Positions 9,960 to 18,418 of a stretch of DNA of 44,620 bases are shown in pieces. The stretch is from a bacterium. Its GTDB lineage: Bacteria; Planctomycetota; Planctomycetia; Planctomycetales; Planctomycetaceae. Numbering within the stretch: the first letter of the stretch is position 1; each line of letters starts with the position of its first letter. Made by a program: the position numbers and the translations under genes. The stretch lies in assembly GCA_016125225.1 (NCBI GenBank), contig WGME01000020.1, forward strand, positions 1 through 44,620, in the 5' to 3' direction. The notes under the pieces were generated by a model. That model worked only from the letters and a program-made list of their open reading frames with translations. It was not told the DNA's origin and searched no databases.

Positions 9960-10087
9960 AGGCTTACATTCCAGTCGGGGCGACAAGACGGCTATTGAAC
10001 TTTTTGTCGCTGGCGTCCGGGGCTGGGAAGCCGGTTTGCGTAGGTGTTTCCCGGAGAAATAAAGCGGGAGCACAGGAGAAAGTTGAT

Positions 10088-11173
10088 TCAGAAAACTCCG
10101 AATTCGCGACCACTTCGCATGCTGAACGCTGTCCCGGCAGCGCGGGATCGCGCCTTCCATGCGGCAATGTCCGCCGGCATTCCGATGCTAAGACGGAAGG
10201 ACTTCGGACCTTCTCGCGTAAAAAGAAGCGTCTGGTGGCTGTACGACGGAGGACCTTCGACATCGGGGATGGGCAAGTCAAGCTTGTCCATCGAATTGTT
10301 GCCGAACCGTATATTACGAGACGCAGAGTGAGCGCCGTATGAGATTCGGACGCTTCCGATAGGAGAATTCTTTGGCAGTGTCTGGTCTCCGAAACCAAAG
10401 AAGACCCGCGATCCTCTCTGCATATCAATTTGATTTCCTTCTTCGTGCCTACCGCGATTATCCACGACGTACTCAATTTCTATCCAAAAATGTGCGGCGG
10501 CGGCGAGCGATGCGGACATCGTCGCCGGAATAGCGGGCCTGTCTTGAAGAATCTGATCTGCACGCTCATCTTCAAACTCCTCGGTGAGCGTCGGTCTTGC
10601 GGGCCGAATTGCCGAATAGCGATCAACAAAAGCTTCATCGATTACGGTCGCACCCATTACGACGTTTTCCAAACTTTGAAGGCCAGCTCCAAGCGTTGGA
10701 GGGAGTGGGGCACCGGCAGCTTGCGCGCTCAAGGCATGTTCATGACCGAAGCATAAGCCGCTACACGTTAGATTGGCTGATCCGACGAGTATTGCCGCAG
10801 GCTGGAGCGTCGGGGTTTGCTGCTCCAGGAGTAACGTCTTGGGATGAAATCGGAAAGTGGGCTTAAGTCTCCGAGCAAGCAATGCCTCAGCATCAGGCAC
10901 CCTAACTTCCGATCTGCGAAGCCGGACAAGGTAACGGAGGGCCTCCGGTTCCGTAATTCCCCCGTCAATTGAGATTACCCACCGTTTTGACGCGGCGCTC
11001 CAACTTGGCGAAAGTTGAAGTGCGCCGATTAAAAGACGCGCGCCCTTGTGCGAGGCAAACGCGTAAAGTCCCGTCAGACGGCTGAATGTGGTTGAGGCCG
11101 CCAGATCGCGACAAGCGTTGAGAACCGCAGTGCCTTCGCCGGGCCGCTGAACTGTGTATTTGATATTGGCCAT
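10088..11173 (-). CDS. PLD-like nuclease with one HKD motif
   Basis: A 361-residue phospholipase-D-superfamily protein. The motif is FHPKTLLLE at H110 and K112, followed by LVGSANLTCSGL (residues about 129-140), the GSxN part of the HKD active site. Only one motif is seen, so activity would need a dimer, as in the restriction enzyme BfiI and in the Nuc family. The position usually occupied by Asp holds Glu117. DrmC of DISARM and some restriction enzymes are related folds. The start codon follows the MmeI-like gene stop by 9 bases, with AAGG upstream, so it is the last gene of the operon. A nuclease role is inferred from context; a phosphatidyl-transfer role is less likely. Confidence 0.8.
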   Translation of the reverse strand: MANIKYTVQRPGEGTAVLNACRDLAASTTFSRLTGLYAFASHKGARLLIGALQLSPSWSAASKRWVISIDGGITEPEALRYLVRLRRSEVRVPDAEALLARRLKPTFRFHPKTLLLEQQTPTLQPAAILVGSANLTCSGLCFGHEHALSAQAAGAPLPPTLGAGLQSLENVVMGATVIDEAFVDRYSAIRPARPTLTEEFEDERADQILQDRPAIPATMSASLAAAAHFWIEIEYVVDNRGRHEEGNQIDMQRGSRVFFGFGDQTLPKNSPIGSVRISYGAHSASRNIRFGNNSMDKLDLPIPDVEGPPSYSHQTLLFTREGPKSFRLSIGMPADIAAWKARSRAAGTAFSMRSGREFGVF

Positions 11174-11182
11174 AGGTTCGCC

Positions 11183-14158
11183 TTATGCTTCGTATGCATC
11201 GGTAGAGACGAACGCATTTGGCGTTGTCACGCTCGTGGGCAGTCCGGGCTTCTGCACGGTATTCCCAGCCGCAATTGCCTCATTGACGCTGTGGTTCAGA
11301 GCTATCAGGAATGTCAATTCTTGCGCCTTCGCGGAGATTCCGTATGCCTCCCGGACGGCGTCATCAAGCTCCTCATGTGCCTCGCGAAGGGGATGCTTTC
11401 CTGGCAATTCAAGCGTCCGGTATAGGTCTCTCAAGCCTCCGCCAGTCGTAGCAATCGCCTTTTCTCTCACTTCTCTGATTACTCGCGACGCAGCAACGAC
11501 GCGCTTCACTTGACGGAGGGACGGCGCTTGCGGCCAGGGAAACGTCTCAAAGACATCGCGAACCGAGTACCTTGTATCGGACTCCACCTTCATCCGCGAT
11601 GACTTGCGAAACCACTCGAAATGTAGCGTGCTTTGCAGGATTCCGAATGAATAGTCATCATCAAGCGCGAATACTTGAACCAGATCACTAGGACAAATGG
11701 ATGAGGAAATGAAAACCATGACCGGCCTGCGCGTCACCCGCGAGCATCCGATATAACGTGGCATGGTCTTCAGAGAAGCTGATAGCTCGTCGCGCCGATT
11801 CCAAAGCTGCCACCATCGCGTAAGGTGTTCTCGTCGTGCTGACGCCATATCACTGTCCGATGCCTCCGCATCTCGCAGACTTTGCTCGACCGCCGGCAAT
11901 ACGTGGTGTTTGCAGTGAGCAAACGCGGACTTAAAGGCTGCCGCCTCGACCATGCCCCGGTTCCCGAAATCGATTACCCAGCGCTCAATCTTGAATGCAT
12001 CCAGCAGTTCACGGCCCGTGAGGTAAGGAAAAATGACTTCGGCAGAATCGCCTTGCAACCGGTTCGCGGTGGCGCGATCAAGCATGAAGCCTTCGTAACC
12101 TGGGATTTTGCCTTGAAAACATCGTTTGGGCGACAGATTGCAGGAGAGCCTTACCTTGCCACTTACATCGGCTTCGTCGGACAAGCTGGAATTGATGAAG
12201 GGAACGTCGCGGAAAACCAATTCGTATGTGGGCTGATTGTCGTCTGCGCCGGCTTGCACACTCCGTTTTGTACCTGACTTGTTCGCTTGAGTCCAAAGCC
12301 GCCGTGACTTGGGAAGTATCGCTTCATCTTTCGTCTTTACCCAATTAACGATGGACACATGGACGTTTGCTTCGCCAGACCAAGGTTGGTTGTCAATCGC
12401 TTCCACCACCGTGCCAGATGAGGCGATGTGGTCAAGCCCGCCGACGCGGGATTGATTGTTTCTCACGTTTTGTGTGCCGACCAATCCGGCTCGGCCCGAT
12501 GTGGGCTTTTCTGTGGTGCATTCGGGCAGGTGTTCATGCGCTCGGCGGAACCAGAATACACAGTAATCAGCCATTCCTGGGACTTCTGGGTATCCTTTGC
12601 GAAGCTCATTGACGTAGGACGCCCCTCGCATTGGCTTCAACCGTTTCGCGCCAAGAAACGGTGGATTTCCGATGATGGCATCGACCTGAGGCCACTCGCG
12701 AATGGACCCATCCTCATTCATGAGTGCATCAACAGTCCAGAAGTTGGAATCAAGATTATCAAGAGGCAACGGAAGTTCGCTAAGGTCAAAGGGCAGATGC
12801 TGCTGGCCAGTGGCAAGGCGTTCTCGGGTTTCTTTCAGGGCCAGCGTCTTCGCAAGCATCAAAGTGACTTTGGCAAGTTCGACCGCGAATTCCTTGATGT
12901 CGATGCCAAAGAATTGCGACGCACTAACAAGGGACGTACCGCCAGCAGCGCGTTTCGACTTCCTGCCGAAATTGGTGTAAATCTTCTCAAGAAGTTCAAG
13001 CTCGATACGCTTGACCTCCCGATAGGCTATGTAAAGGAAGTTTCCACTGCCACACGCCGGATCAAGTACCCGATAGTCCAACAATTCCGTTCGCAATGCC
13101 AGAAGGTCGGAAGCCTTGGTCGTGGCGGCGATCCGTTCCCGCCAAGGTCGGACAATGGTAGGAAGCACGACTTTGTAGATGTCCGTCTCGCTGGTGAAGT
13201 GCGCTCCAAAGGCGTGCCGCTCGTCCTGATTCATGCTCCCTTCAAACAACGATCCAAAGATGGCCGGGTGTACCTTGGCCCAATTCTCTTTCGTCGCCGC
13301 TTCAAGAAGGCATATCTCGTCGGCCTTCAGCTCAAGCGGTTCTACAACGCTGAATAGGCCGCCATTGAAGTAGTCTACTCCTTTGTATCGCCCGCCCGAT
13401 GCGCGGTGCGTGTCGGCCATTTGTCGGAATAGTCCACCGATAATGTCATAACTGTTGGCGTCACCGGCCTTGCAATCCTGCACCAGTTCGCTGAAAAGCC
13501 CTCGCGGTAGAAGGCCAATGTCTTCGGCAAATAGCGCCAGCACCGACTGGAGGGCGAATCGCTGTGCAGTGACTGCCGGAACAGGGTTAAGCTTTCGAGA
13601 AACGAGTTTGTTGAACAGCGTCGCTACGCTCTTCGCCGCCTGACGGGTTACTGCTACGCGATCATTGTCAAACAGAGGCTTGCGCTGTTCTGGAAATAAG
13701 AAATTGAGAGCGGTGTATCGCTCTGGCAGCTCGTCCAGCTTGACACGGTCCATCGGCTCATCAAGCTGATGGTTGAGGTCGTAAATCCAGAACTCATCGA
13801 AGTTGCAGAGAATGACGTACTGTGGTCGGTCAGGCACAAGGTCCAGCCAATACTCGAACGCCTGTCGGTAATGTCGCTCTAACTTCTCGCCTCGCTTCTT
13901 CATCTCAAGAAGCAGGCGCGGTTTCCATAGTAGATCAGCGAAGCGCGTGCCTTTGGCTTTGTGGATACGGAATTCGAGTGTACCGCCAGCCTCCATGATC
14001 CCGGCATATCCAAACGCCTGAAAGAGGCGGTCGCAAAAAATCTGGGCTTCTCCCTTTTCGTCGCCTTTGATATGCGAGCGCACGAAGCTCACGAACGCCT
14101 TCATGCGCTCGGTAGAGTCCATCTGTGTTGCTACATTACGTTGCATAGTATTCTTCAC
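11183..14158 (-). CDS. MmeI-like (type IIL) fused restriction endonuclease-N6 methylase
   Basis: A 991-residue single-chain restriction-modification enzyme. Near the N-terminus D75, E85 and K87 (FADLLWKPRLLLEMKKRG) give D-x9-E-x-K, the spacing known for MmeI, so an endonuclease domain is likely. A helical connector follows. Then come methylase motif I DPACGSGNF (residues 366-374), FGIDIKEFAVELAKVTLML, and the catalytic NPPF (498-501) of N6-adenine methylases. The last 400 residues would hold the target-recognition domain. MmeI has 919 residues, so the length is normal and the frame is intact. The first codon is GTG at 14158; an ATG 12 bases inward is an alternative start. It lies 30 bases after the PD-(D/E)XK gene and 9 bases before the PLD gene. 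Confidence 0.85.
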   Translation of the reverse strand: MKNTMQRNVATQMDSTERMKAFVSFVRSHIKGDEKGEAQIFCDRLFQAFGYAGIMEAGGTLEFRIHKAKGTRFADLLWKPRLLLEMKKRGEKLERHYRQAFEYWLDLVPDRPQYVILCNFDEFWIYDLNHQLDEPMDRVKLDELPERYTALNFLFPEQRKPLFDNDRVAVTRQAAKSVATLFNKLVSRKLNPVPAVTAQRFALQSVLALFAEDIGLLPRGLFSELVQDCKAGDANSYDIIGGLFRQMADTHRASGGRYKGVDYFNGGLFSVVEPLELKADEICLLEAATKENWAKVHPAIFGSLFEGSMNQDERHAFGAHFTSETDIYKVVLPTIVRPWRERIAATTKASDLLALRTELLDYRVLDPACGSGNFLYIAYREVKRIELELLEKIYTNFGRKSKRAAGGTSLVSASQFFGIDIKEFAVELAKVTLMLAKTLALKETRERLATGQQHLPFDLSELPLPLDNLDSNFWTVDALMNEDGSIREWPQVDAIIGNPPFLGAKRLKPMRGASYVNELRKGYPEVPGMADYCVFWFRRAHEHLPECTTEKPTSGRAGLVGTQNVRNNQSRVGGLDHIASSGTVVEAIDNQPWSGEANVHVSIVNWVKTKDEAILPKSRRLWTQANKSGTKRSVQAGADDNQPTYELVFRDVPFINSSLSDEADVSGKVRLSCNLSPKRCFQGKIPGYEGFMLDRATANRLQGDSAEVIFPYLTGRELLDAFKIERWVIDFGNRGMVEAAAFKSAFAHCKHHVLPAVEQSLRDAEASDSDMASARREHLTRWWQLWNRRDELSASLKTMPRYIGCSRVTRRPVMVFISSSICPSDLVQVFALDDDYSFGILQSTLHFEWFRKSSRMKVESDTRYSVRDVFETFPWPQAPSLRQVKRVVAASRVIREVREKAIATTGGGLRDLYRTLELPGKHPLREAHEELDDAVREAYGISAKAQELTFLIALNHSVNEAIAAGNTVQKPGLPTSVTTPNAFVSTDAYEA

Positions 14159-14188
14159 TCTGCCAACCTATCGTTGCTCCATGACTGT

Positions 14189-14920
14189 TCATTTGCTTCC
14201 GGTTGTTCGTGGAGTAGTTGTTTTCCGTCTTGTCGTTCGTTTGGGCGCAGGTGGTGGGTCTGACCGTAACGGCGCATTTGGATCGCCTGCCATGAACAAG
14301 TGCTGGATGACGAAGGGAAGAACTTGACCGTTTCGGCGATGCTGGGTTTCCCGAACCCTGTCATCCCCAGGGCGTCCTGATGACACCTGAAAGCCACCAC
14401 TCGCATCCATTCCCAAGTCTCTAAGGTTCGCGCGGATGTTGCCTTCAATACCTGTGATGGCGCCTGCAACGTTGGCGTCCAGCACGAATGCAAGCATACC
14501 GCCGTGGCGGACTGCACTGGCGTATTGACCTCGCACGAACCGCAGCATTCCGAACCGGACATACTCGGCGTAATACGGGCGGACGCCATCTGTTCCCCGC
14601 ACATTCAGCCGCTTACATTCCAGGGCAAAATAGATGTTCTCCCGTGGATACATTGGAGAAAATACGATGTCCATTCGGCCTTGGTCCTGCCCTGCGGCTG
14701 GGTCAAGTTCAACCAACTGGGTGTCGATCCGAAACGGAAGGTCGCAACCGTTTCTGGACTGCCTGAGTGCCCGGCACAAGGATTCGGAGGCTGTGTCTTC
14801 CAGCTCGTTTCCGGCCGGCGGCGGCAGCGCCTCCCAGGTGTCGATAACGAGCGCGAGTATGGCAGGCACTTGCGTTTCGATGAAATCAACCCAGTCTTCG
14901 GGCGACCCTAACGCGATCAT
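14189..14920 (-). CDS. PD-(D/E)XK-type endonuclease partner of the methylase
   Basis: A 243-residue protein with a likely nuclease core. D84 lies in GRMDIVFSP, and E101 and K103 in YFALECKRLN, a D-x16-E-x-K arrangement. Strands and helices around it fit a restriction-endonuclease-like fold. The C-terminus is a basic Pro/Lys/Arg tail (PPPAPKRTTRRKT), perhaps binding DNA. Its ATG overlaps the methylase stop by four bases (ATGA), so the two are probably translationally coupled and form a methylase-nuclease pair. I cannot assign a known restriction-enzyme family. It could alternatively be a nickase or accessory protein. Confidence 0.65.
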   Translation of the reverse strand: MIALGSPEDWVDFIETQVPAILALVIDTWEALPPPAGNELEDTASESLCRALRQSRNGCDLPFRIDTQLVELDPAAGQDQGRMDIVFSPMYPRENIYFALECKRLNVRGTDGVRPYYAEYVRFGMLRFVRGQYASAVRHGGMLAFVLDANVAGAITGIEGNIRANLRDLGMDASGGFQVSSGRPGDDRVRETQHRRNGQVLPFVIQHLFMAGDPNAPLRSDPPPAPKRTTRRKTTTPRTTGSK

Positions 14921-17900
14921 GTGCCCTCCTTGGTGGATCGCATCAGAATCGTTCCCGCGATTTCGTCAGCGTCGTTCATCGCAGCCGTTTGCGTCCAGTG
15001 ACGTTGGCTGATTGGCTTCACGACATAAAGCCTGTTCTTATCGAAGACCAGTAGTCCACGGACCACATCAAGTGTTGCCAGTCGCTGCGGATACGCCTTT
15101 CGCAGATGGTCTAGCGACTTCAGTAAGTCTTGCCCGTTGCTGCTGACCGATGGCGTACTGACAGTGCGAGTTGTCTTCTCAAGCACTGTCATGCCGACTC
15201 CCATCGCATCGGAAGCGTACACAGTGCCATGCACCTTGTATTCCCTCTGCTTACTCCACCCGTTGAGCATGGCGCAAACGCGGTCGCAATAGGCTTCTCG
15301 CTGCGAGGATGTACTGGGAACCACGGTGGGGACTGGCATACGCTTGTGGGTAGGCTGAATGCTGGGGATCGTTACCTTTACTGTGTCTTCGATGAGCGGT
15401 TTCTCTAGAGGGTGAACGTCGAAATACTCGTCCATCAACGGCGCAATGGCTGCGTCAGCGGCGTGAATGATCGCTTGGCGATCTACAAAATCTCCGGTTG
15501 CTTTACGGGCAGCATCGTCCACAATTGCTGCAACCTCCTCAATAATCTGCCAGCATCGCTTGGGATTTCGCTGCTGATCGGGGAAAGGAAACGGCACCCT
15601 CAGTAGTTCATCTACATGGATCTGAGGGCGTGTGATTCCCCAATCGGATGCAGTATGGAATAGATAGAATGTTGCTAACGAGGACCGAAGATAGGCTGCA
15701 AGAAACACTAATTGGCTGCGATGCTCCTTCGGTCCGTGAATTCCTCGCAACGCGTCCTGAAACGACACATCAAAATCACAAAACGCAATTCGTGTGAATC
15801 CCTTGGCTACAAGAACATGCGGCGCATGAAATACTTCGGTGTTCTTGTTCGATCCGCTGCGAACCTCAACAGAAGCCTTGCTTAATGTTTTGCAATCATC
15901 TGCAAGCAAAAATAGATCAATTGTTTGTGTTGTTGCAGGAATGAACTTCTTTGATGGCAAAGAGATCGTTTGTGCTTTAGCTGGGTCGTCCCCTTTTCTT
16001 ACAGGCTGAAAGCCAACTGCCATGATCCACGGCTTGTTGCTGTTTCTATCTCTCGGGCCGCGTACATGGTCTCGAAGTCGTGGATAGAGTGAGAGACGGT
16101 CAAGCAGGCGCAGTTCTCGTGGGCTGGCCCAGAACTTCTGTTTCCAGATTTGTGGTGCATCTGGACTTGCCAGGTCATGAAGAACGTCCGCAACCGTTAC
16201 TGACGAACGATCGGATGGGGCAATTGTAATTACTTCCGCCCCAATCACGGCCCAATCAGTCTTCGGCACCCAGTATTCAATTTCATGCCGCGTATCCATC
16301 ACGGGAGCTTTTCTGTATGCCACTACCAAAGCGGCATGAACCGCGCGCTCAAACAAGAACCAACGGAAGTCCGCCAAGTTCAGGACACGATCAATCGAGT
16401 GTCGTCTGACAAAAGCCCGCTGAAACTCCAACGCGGTTGAACTTGAATTGAAGAGAATCCCATCCGGCAGCAAGAAGCACACACGGCCAGCACTGGCAAT
16501 GTGATCCGCCGCTTTCCATACAAATGCTGCTGCAATTTGCTTGTCGGGGACCGGCTTTGCCTGGGAATCACACCATTTGCCAGCCGGGGTTTTGTCCGTC
16601 GCGGTGCTTCCCCACGGCGGGTTGCCGATTACCAGGTCCACACCGGCAGGCAACGTGGCTGCTTCATCGAAGAAGTCGGCACGGTGAATGTTGCCTGGTG
16701 CTTTGTCAGTGGCAATAAGGTGTGGCAGGAAACGGCCTTGCTCTTGATGCTCCTGAATGTCACGGGGACTTAGCTGGTCAAGATAAGCAAGATACAGGCT
16801 GAAGGCGGTAATCCGACAGGCGACTGGGTTAACGTCAACGCCGAACAGACTATCGCGGAGCAACGCCATGAGTTCGCGGGCACGGCGAGGATTGCGTGCC
16901 GTCGGGTTCTGTACCTTCCATTCTTCAGCCATGCGGTTAAACAGGCCAACGAGGAAGATGCCCGAGCCGCAAGCCGGGTCGAGGAACTTCTTTCCGATAG
17001 TGGACCCGATCCCGTCCAAAGCCGAGTCGAGCACGACTTCAGCGAGGAATCGCGGCGTGTAGAAGGCACCATCTTGTTCATCTGATTCCTTCAGGAACTG
17101 TTCGTAGATAGCACTGATCGTCTCGATAGGGATGATGCTGAAATCGTAGGGCCAAAACGACTGTTGACCACCACGAACAGCAGTGCCATGAAAAAAGAGG
17201 TTTAGCGTCGCGATATGCTGTTCGTGAACGCAATCCGCTTCATCATTTAAGTCGTCGCTGAAAAGGTCGCCGTTAAAGTGCTTGCCAAGTTTCTTGAAGA
17301 GCTTGTAAAGCAGGGTCTTTGCGTCGGTTGCCGGTTGGATGGCAAGTACATCTCTTAAATGCAAAGCACCCTTAGCACCTAACCCGGACAAGTAGGTTTG
17401 GCCAATCACCTCGCGGTCGAATAGGTAACAGGTAAAAACTAGACGACACAGTAGCGCATCGAGTATGTCCCTGGGAATCTTCCGCCGCGTCGCAGACACC
17501 AATTCCTTGCGCGTATCCGAAAGATTCTCTAGCAAGGCACGATCAACGCGGTGGTCTGGATTAAATGACTTCGGGTTGCTGCGGAAGAACTCACCCGTTT
17601 CAACGGAAGTCAGAAACTCGCGAAGTCCGGTTGCAACTCGTTCAAGCGTGGCGACCAGGCTCGGTATCTGCTCGGCTGATGCAGTGCCGGGAACGGGCCT
17701 GGTCATGCCGGAATAGACGTGGACCTTGTTGGCGGTGATTAAGACAAGGACGGGCGCGCCGCCGTGGTTCCAGAACAGCTTGTGAAGCTGGAATACTTCA
17801 TCGGCCGTGATAACGGCCAGTTGCTTGAAGTAGACGAGCGGTGAATGGTCGGCGCAAAGTACGCCATCCAATGCGAGGATGTCGAAGGCGCGCCGAATCA

Positions 17901-18015
17901 GATGCCCTTGGGGCGTCGTGGAATCGAGGTCATCCTTGCTGGAAAAGAAACGAGGAGGTTTGCTGTCGGCGACTCCAAACTCGTTTCGCCATTTTGTTTG
18001 GGCTGAGGTGGTCAT
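14917..18015 (-). CDS. N6-adenine DNA methylase (Eco57I/HsdM-like)
   Basis: A protein of about 1,032 residues. Motif I is FLDPACGSGIFL (around residues 345-356) and the catalytic motif is NPPW (around 465-468), typical of gamma-class N6-adenine methylases. A helical region with YTPRFLAEVVLD precedes motif I. The C-terminal half has WGITRPQIHVDELLRVPFPFP, a recognition-domain-like feature. No nuclease motif is evident in its N-terminal 340 residues. The start at 18015 (MTTSAQ) is chosen because it overlaps the HTH gene stop as ATGA; a longer frame from 18078 lacks support. It probably modifies the sequence cut by its overlapping downstream partner. Confidence 0.85.
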   Translation of the reverse strand: MTTSAQTKWRNEFGVADSKPPRFFSSKDDLDSTTPQGHLIRRAFDILALDGVLCADHSPLVYFKQLAVITADEVFQLHKLFWNHGGAPVLVLITANKVHVYSGMTRPVPGTASAEQIPSLVATLERVATGLREFLTSVETGEFFRSNPKSFNPDHRVDRALLENLSDTRKELVSATRRKIPRDILDALLCRLVFTCYLFDREVIGQTYLSGLGAKGALHLRDVLAIQPATDAKTLLYKLFKKLGKHFNGDLFSDDLNDEADCVHEQHIATLNLFFHGTAVRGGQQSFWPYDFSIIPIETISAIYEQFLKESDEQDGAFYTPRFLAEVVLDSALDGIGSTIGKKFLDPACGSGIFLVGLFNRMAEEWKVQNPTARNPRRARELMALLRDSLFGVDVNPVACRITAFSLYLAYLDQLSPRDIQEHQEQGRFLPHLIATDKAPGNIHRADFFDEAATLPAGVDLVIGNPPWGSTATDKTPAGKWCDSQAKPVPDKQIAAAFVWKAADHIASAGRVCFLLPDGILFNSSSTALEFQRAFVRRHSIDRVLNLADFRWFLFERAVHAALVVAYRKAPVMDTRHEIEYWVPKTDWAVIGAEVITIAPSDRSSVTVADVLHDLASPDAPQIWKQKFWASPRELRLLDRLSLYPRLRDHVRGPRDRNSNKPWIMAVGFQPVRKGDDPAKAQTISLPSKKFIPATTQTIDLFLLADDCKTLSKASVEVRSGSNKNTEVFHAPHVLVAKGFTRIAFCDFDVSFQDALRGIHGPKEHRSQLVFLAAYLRSSLATFYLFHTASDWGITRPQIHVDELLRVPFPFPDQQRNPKRCWQIIEEVAAIVDDAARKATGDFVDRQAIIHAADAAIAPLMDEYFDVHPLEKPLIEDTVKVTIPSIQPTHKRMPVPTVVPSTSSQREAYCDRVCAMLNGWSKQREYKVHGTVYASDAMGVGMTVLEKTTRTVSTPSVSSNGQDLLKSLDHLRKAYPQRLATLDVVRGLLVFDKNRLYVVKPISQRHWTQTAAMNDADEIAGTILMRSTKEGT

Positions 18016-18266
18016 GTGCGCAATGACCCCTTCCCATTTGAAGCCGTTGCGGGTTCTGCAAGAAGGTGGTAAGCCCATCCATCCGTGTGTTTTTCGGACC
18101 GGATCGAATAGCCCATGCTCTTGAGGAAATTTACGTCGCGGTAAATTGTCTGCTCTGACACCTCTAGCTTCTCGGCAAGCTCAGGAGACGAAAACGCTCC
18201 AGAGCGGATCAATTCGATCAGCCTGTCGTGACGGCTCGAAATCGCCAAAGCTCGTCCGTAGCGCAT
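18012..18266 (-). CDS. Small HTH transcription regulator (DeoR/HTH_11-like)
   Basis: An 84-residue DNA-binding protein, first gene of the defence operon. Residues about 10-55 form a winged helix of the HTH_11/DeoR type, SSRHDRLIELIRSG followed by SPELAEKLEVSEQTIYRDV and NFLKSMGY. The remainder reads IRSEKHTDGWAYHL, the wing. It lacks the WYL or sugar-binding domain of longer relatives, so any signal must be sensed otherwise. The start at 18266 (MRYGRAL) has GGGAG 9 bases upstream and lies just inside the predicted transcript. The longer frame from 18317 would run through the promoter. Autorepression is inferred from sites over its promoter. Confidence 0.75.
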   Translation of the reverse strand: MRYGRALAISSRHDRLIELIRSGAFSSPELAEKLEVSEQTIYRDVNFLKSMGYSIRSEKHTDGWAYHLLAEPATASNGKGSLRT

Positions 18267-18282
18267 GGTGCATGTCTCCCAG

Positions 18283-18317
18283 TGGACATGTCTAACGCGC
18301 AGTGATAGACTTGTCAA
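18283..18317 (-). promoter_or_regulatory. Defence operon promoter with two operator-like sites
   Basis: Read on the minus strand there is TTGACA (18312-18317), a 17-base spacer and TAGACA (18289-18294). The palindrome GACATGTC (18285-18292) overlaps the -10 box. A near copy, GACAAGTC (18309-18316), overlaps the -35 box 24 bases away. The arrangement suits repression by a dimeric HTH protein, most simply the regulator encoded immediately downstream. Confidence 0.6.
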
Positions 18318-18385
18318 GGTCGGTAGTGCTTACCGCGAAAGAGCTTACAGCAGAACCTTTCGTCGAAAAAGATTGCAACTTGCCT

Positions 18386-18397
18386 GTACCTGGGTAC
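18386..18397. promoter_or_regulatory. Palindrome before mcrB-like gene
   Basis: A perfect 12-base palindrome GTACC-TG-GGTAC lies 21 bases before the McrB start and 11 bases before its GGAGG ribosome-binding site (18409-18413). It could be an operator for the plus-strand McrBC unit. It does not resemble the GACATGTC sites of the opposite promoter. No clear -35/-10 pair was found for McrBC. Confidence 0.35.
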
Positions 18398-18418
18398 CAT
18401 CGACGACCGGAGGCATGA

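Noticed and set aside
12428-13357. 309-codon open frame on the plus strand
   Set aside because: It lies wholly opposite the MmeI-like gene, has no motif and poor start signals; it is a shadow of a GC-biased gene.
10088-18015. Assignment as a DISARM or BREX system
   Set aside because: No helicase, DUF1998, PglZ, BrxC or BrxL-like protein is present; only PLD and methylase parts overlap with those systems.
18012-18317. Longer 101-codon form of the HTH regulator
   Set aside because: The extra codons span the predicted promoter boxes, and the internal ATG at 18266 has its own ribosome-binding site.
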